DNA of 6,187 nucleotides, taken from the NCBI GenBank assembly GCA_900551535.1, contig URWJ01000091.1:1-6187 (forward strand), read 5' to 3'. The notes beneath the pieces were generated by a model. That model was not told the origin of the DNA, did no database searches, and worked only from the letters and a program-made list of their open reading frames with translations. A program made the translations under genes and the position numbers. Of this stretch, positions 6,014 through 6,187 are shown piece after piece. This DNA is from an uncultured Granulicatella sp. GTDB lineage: Bacteria; Bacillota; Bacilli; Lactobacillales; Aerococcaceae. The number at the start of each line of letters is the position of its first letter. Within the stretch, counting starts at the first letter, position 1.

Positions 6014-6187
6014 CTATTTTGCATAGTCAACCGCCCGTACTTCACGAATAACCGTTACCTTAATGTGGCCTGGATATTCTAACTGTTTCTCAATTTGTTG
6101 TTTAATATCATGAGCCAAAGTCGTTGCTTCCATGTCAGAAATCTTCTTTGGCTTGACAATTACTCGTAATTCACGACCAGCCTGAAT
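6014..6187 (-). CDS. rny: Ribonuclease Y, C-terminal end (cut by window edge)
   Basis: The last 57 residues and a TAG stop (6016-6014) are present; the rest lies beyond the window. RNase Y is a membrane-anchored endoribonuclease that starts mRNA decay in many Firmicutes. Seen: IQAGRELRVIV at the edge, then VKPKKISD, LEYPGHIKVTVIRE and the terminal RAVDYAK. These closely match the conserved end of Bacillus RNase Y (YmdA), the part after the HD domain. The KH and HD domains and the N-terminal membrane anchor cannot be seen here. In Bacillus subtilis rny also lies upstream of mutS-mutL but with several genes between, so this arrangement is a compact version of that order. Confidence 0.93.
   Translation of the reverse strand: MQAGRELRVIVKPKKISDMEATTLAHDIKQQIEKQLEYPGHIKVTVIREVRAVDYAK

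Overview
The window looks like chromosome from a low-to-mid-GC Firmicute of the order Lactobacillales. The evidence is a Bacillus-type MutS/MutL pair in which MutL carries an endonuclease motif, a zinc-free MsrB, RNase Y, strong AGGAGG-type ribosome binding sites, and a YSIRK/LPXTG surface protein. An oral or mucosal coccus of the Granulicatella/Gemella/Streptococcus kind would fit the surface protein, but the sequence alone does not settle the genus. Every gene I can support lies on the minus strand, so transcription runs from high to low coordinates.

Layout in the direction of transcription: (1) 6187-6014 is the last 57 residues of RNase Y (rny), followed by a hairpin terminator at 5988-5950. 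(2) 5940-5828 is a non-coding stretch that can fold into a long rod. It also holds a stronger hairpin with a T-tract, which looks like a second terminator or the end of a small RNA. (3) A good promoter (TTGCAC-17-TATAAT) at 5834-5806 leads into mutS (probable TTG start at 5762), mutL and msrB. The gaps are 3 and 11 bp, and the unit ends at a textbook intrinsic terminator at 847-811. (4) About 300 bp of AT-rich leader DNA (810-502) holds two candidate promoters, an 11-bp inverted repeat touching both, and a hairpin followed by a T-tract. (5) 501-1 is the start of a surface protein gene that runs off the window.

MutS recognises mismatches and MutL nicks the strand to be repaired, so together they form the methyl-independent mismatch repair system usual in Firmicutes. 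MsrB, which repairs oxidised methionine in proteins, appears to be co-transcribed with them. This joins DNA and protein quality control in one transcript. The surface protein is transcribed separately. Its sortase motif sits about 95 residues from the N-terminus and is followed by two hydrophobic stretches, the layout known from streptococcal IgA1 protease / Zmp (M26) metallopeptidases; its catalytic part is outside the window.

The coding part is mainly housekeeping and I see no new enzyme system. The items worth a second look are the two non-coding regions (structured RNA between rny and mutS; paired sites and hairpin upstream of the surface gene) and the N-terminal sorting signal.
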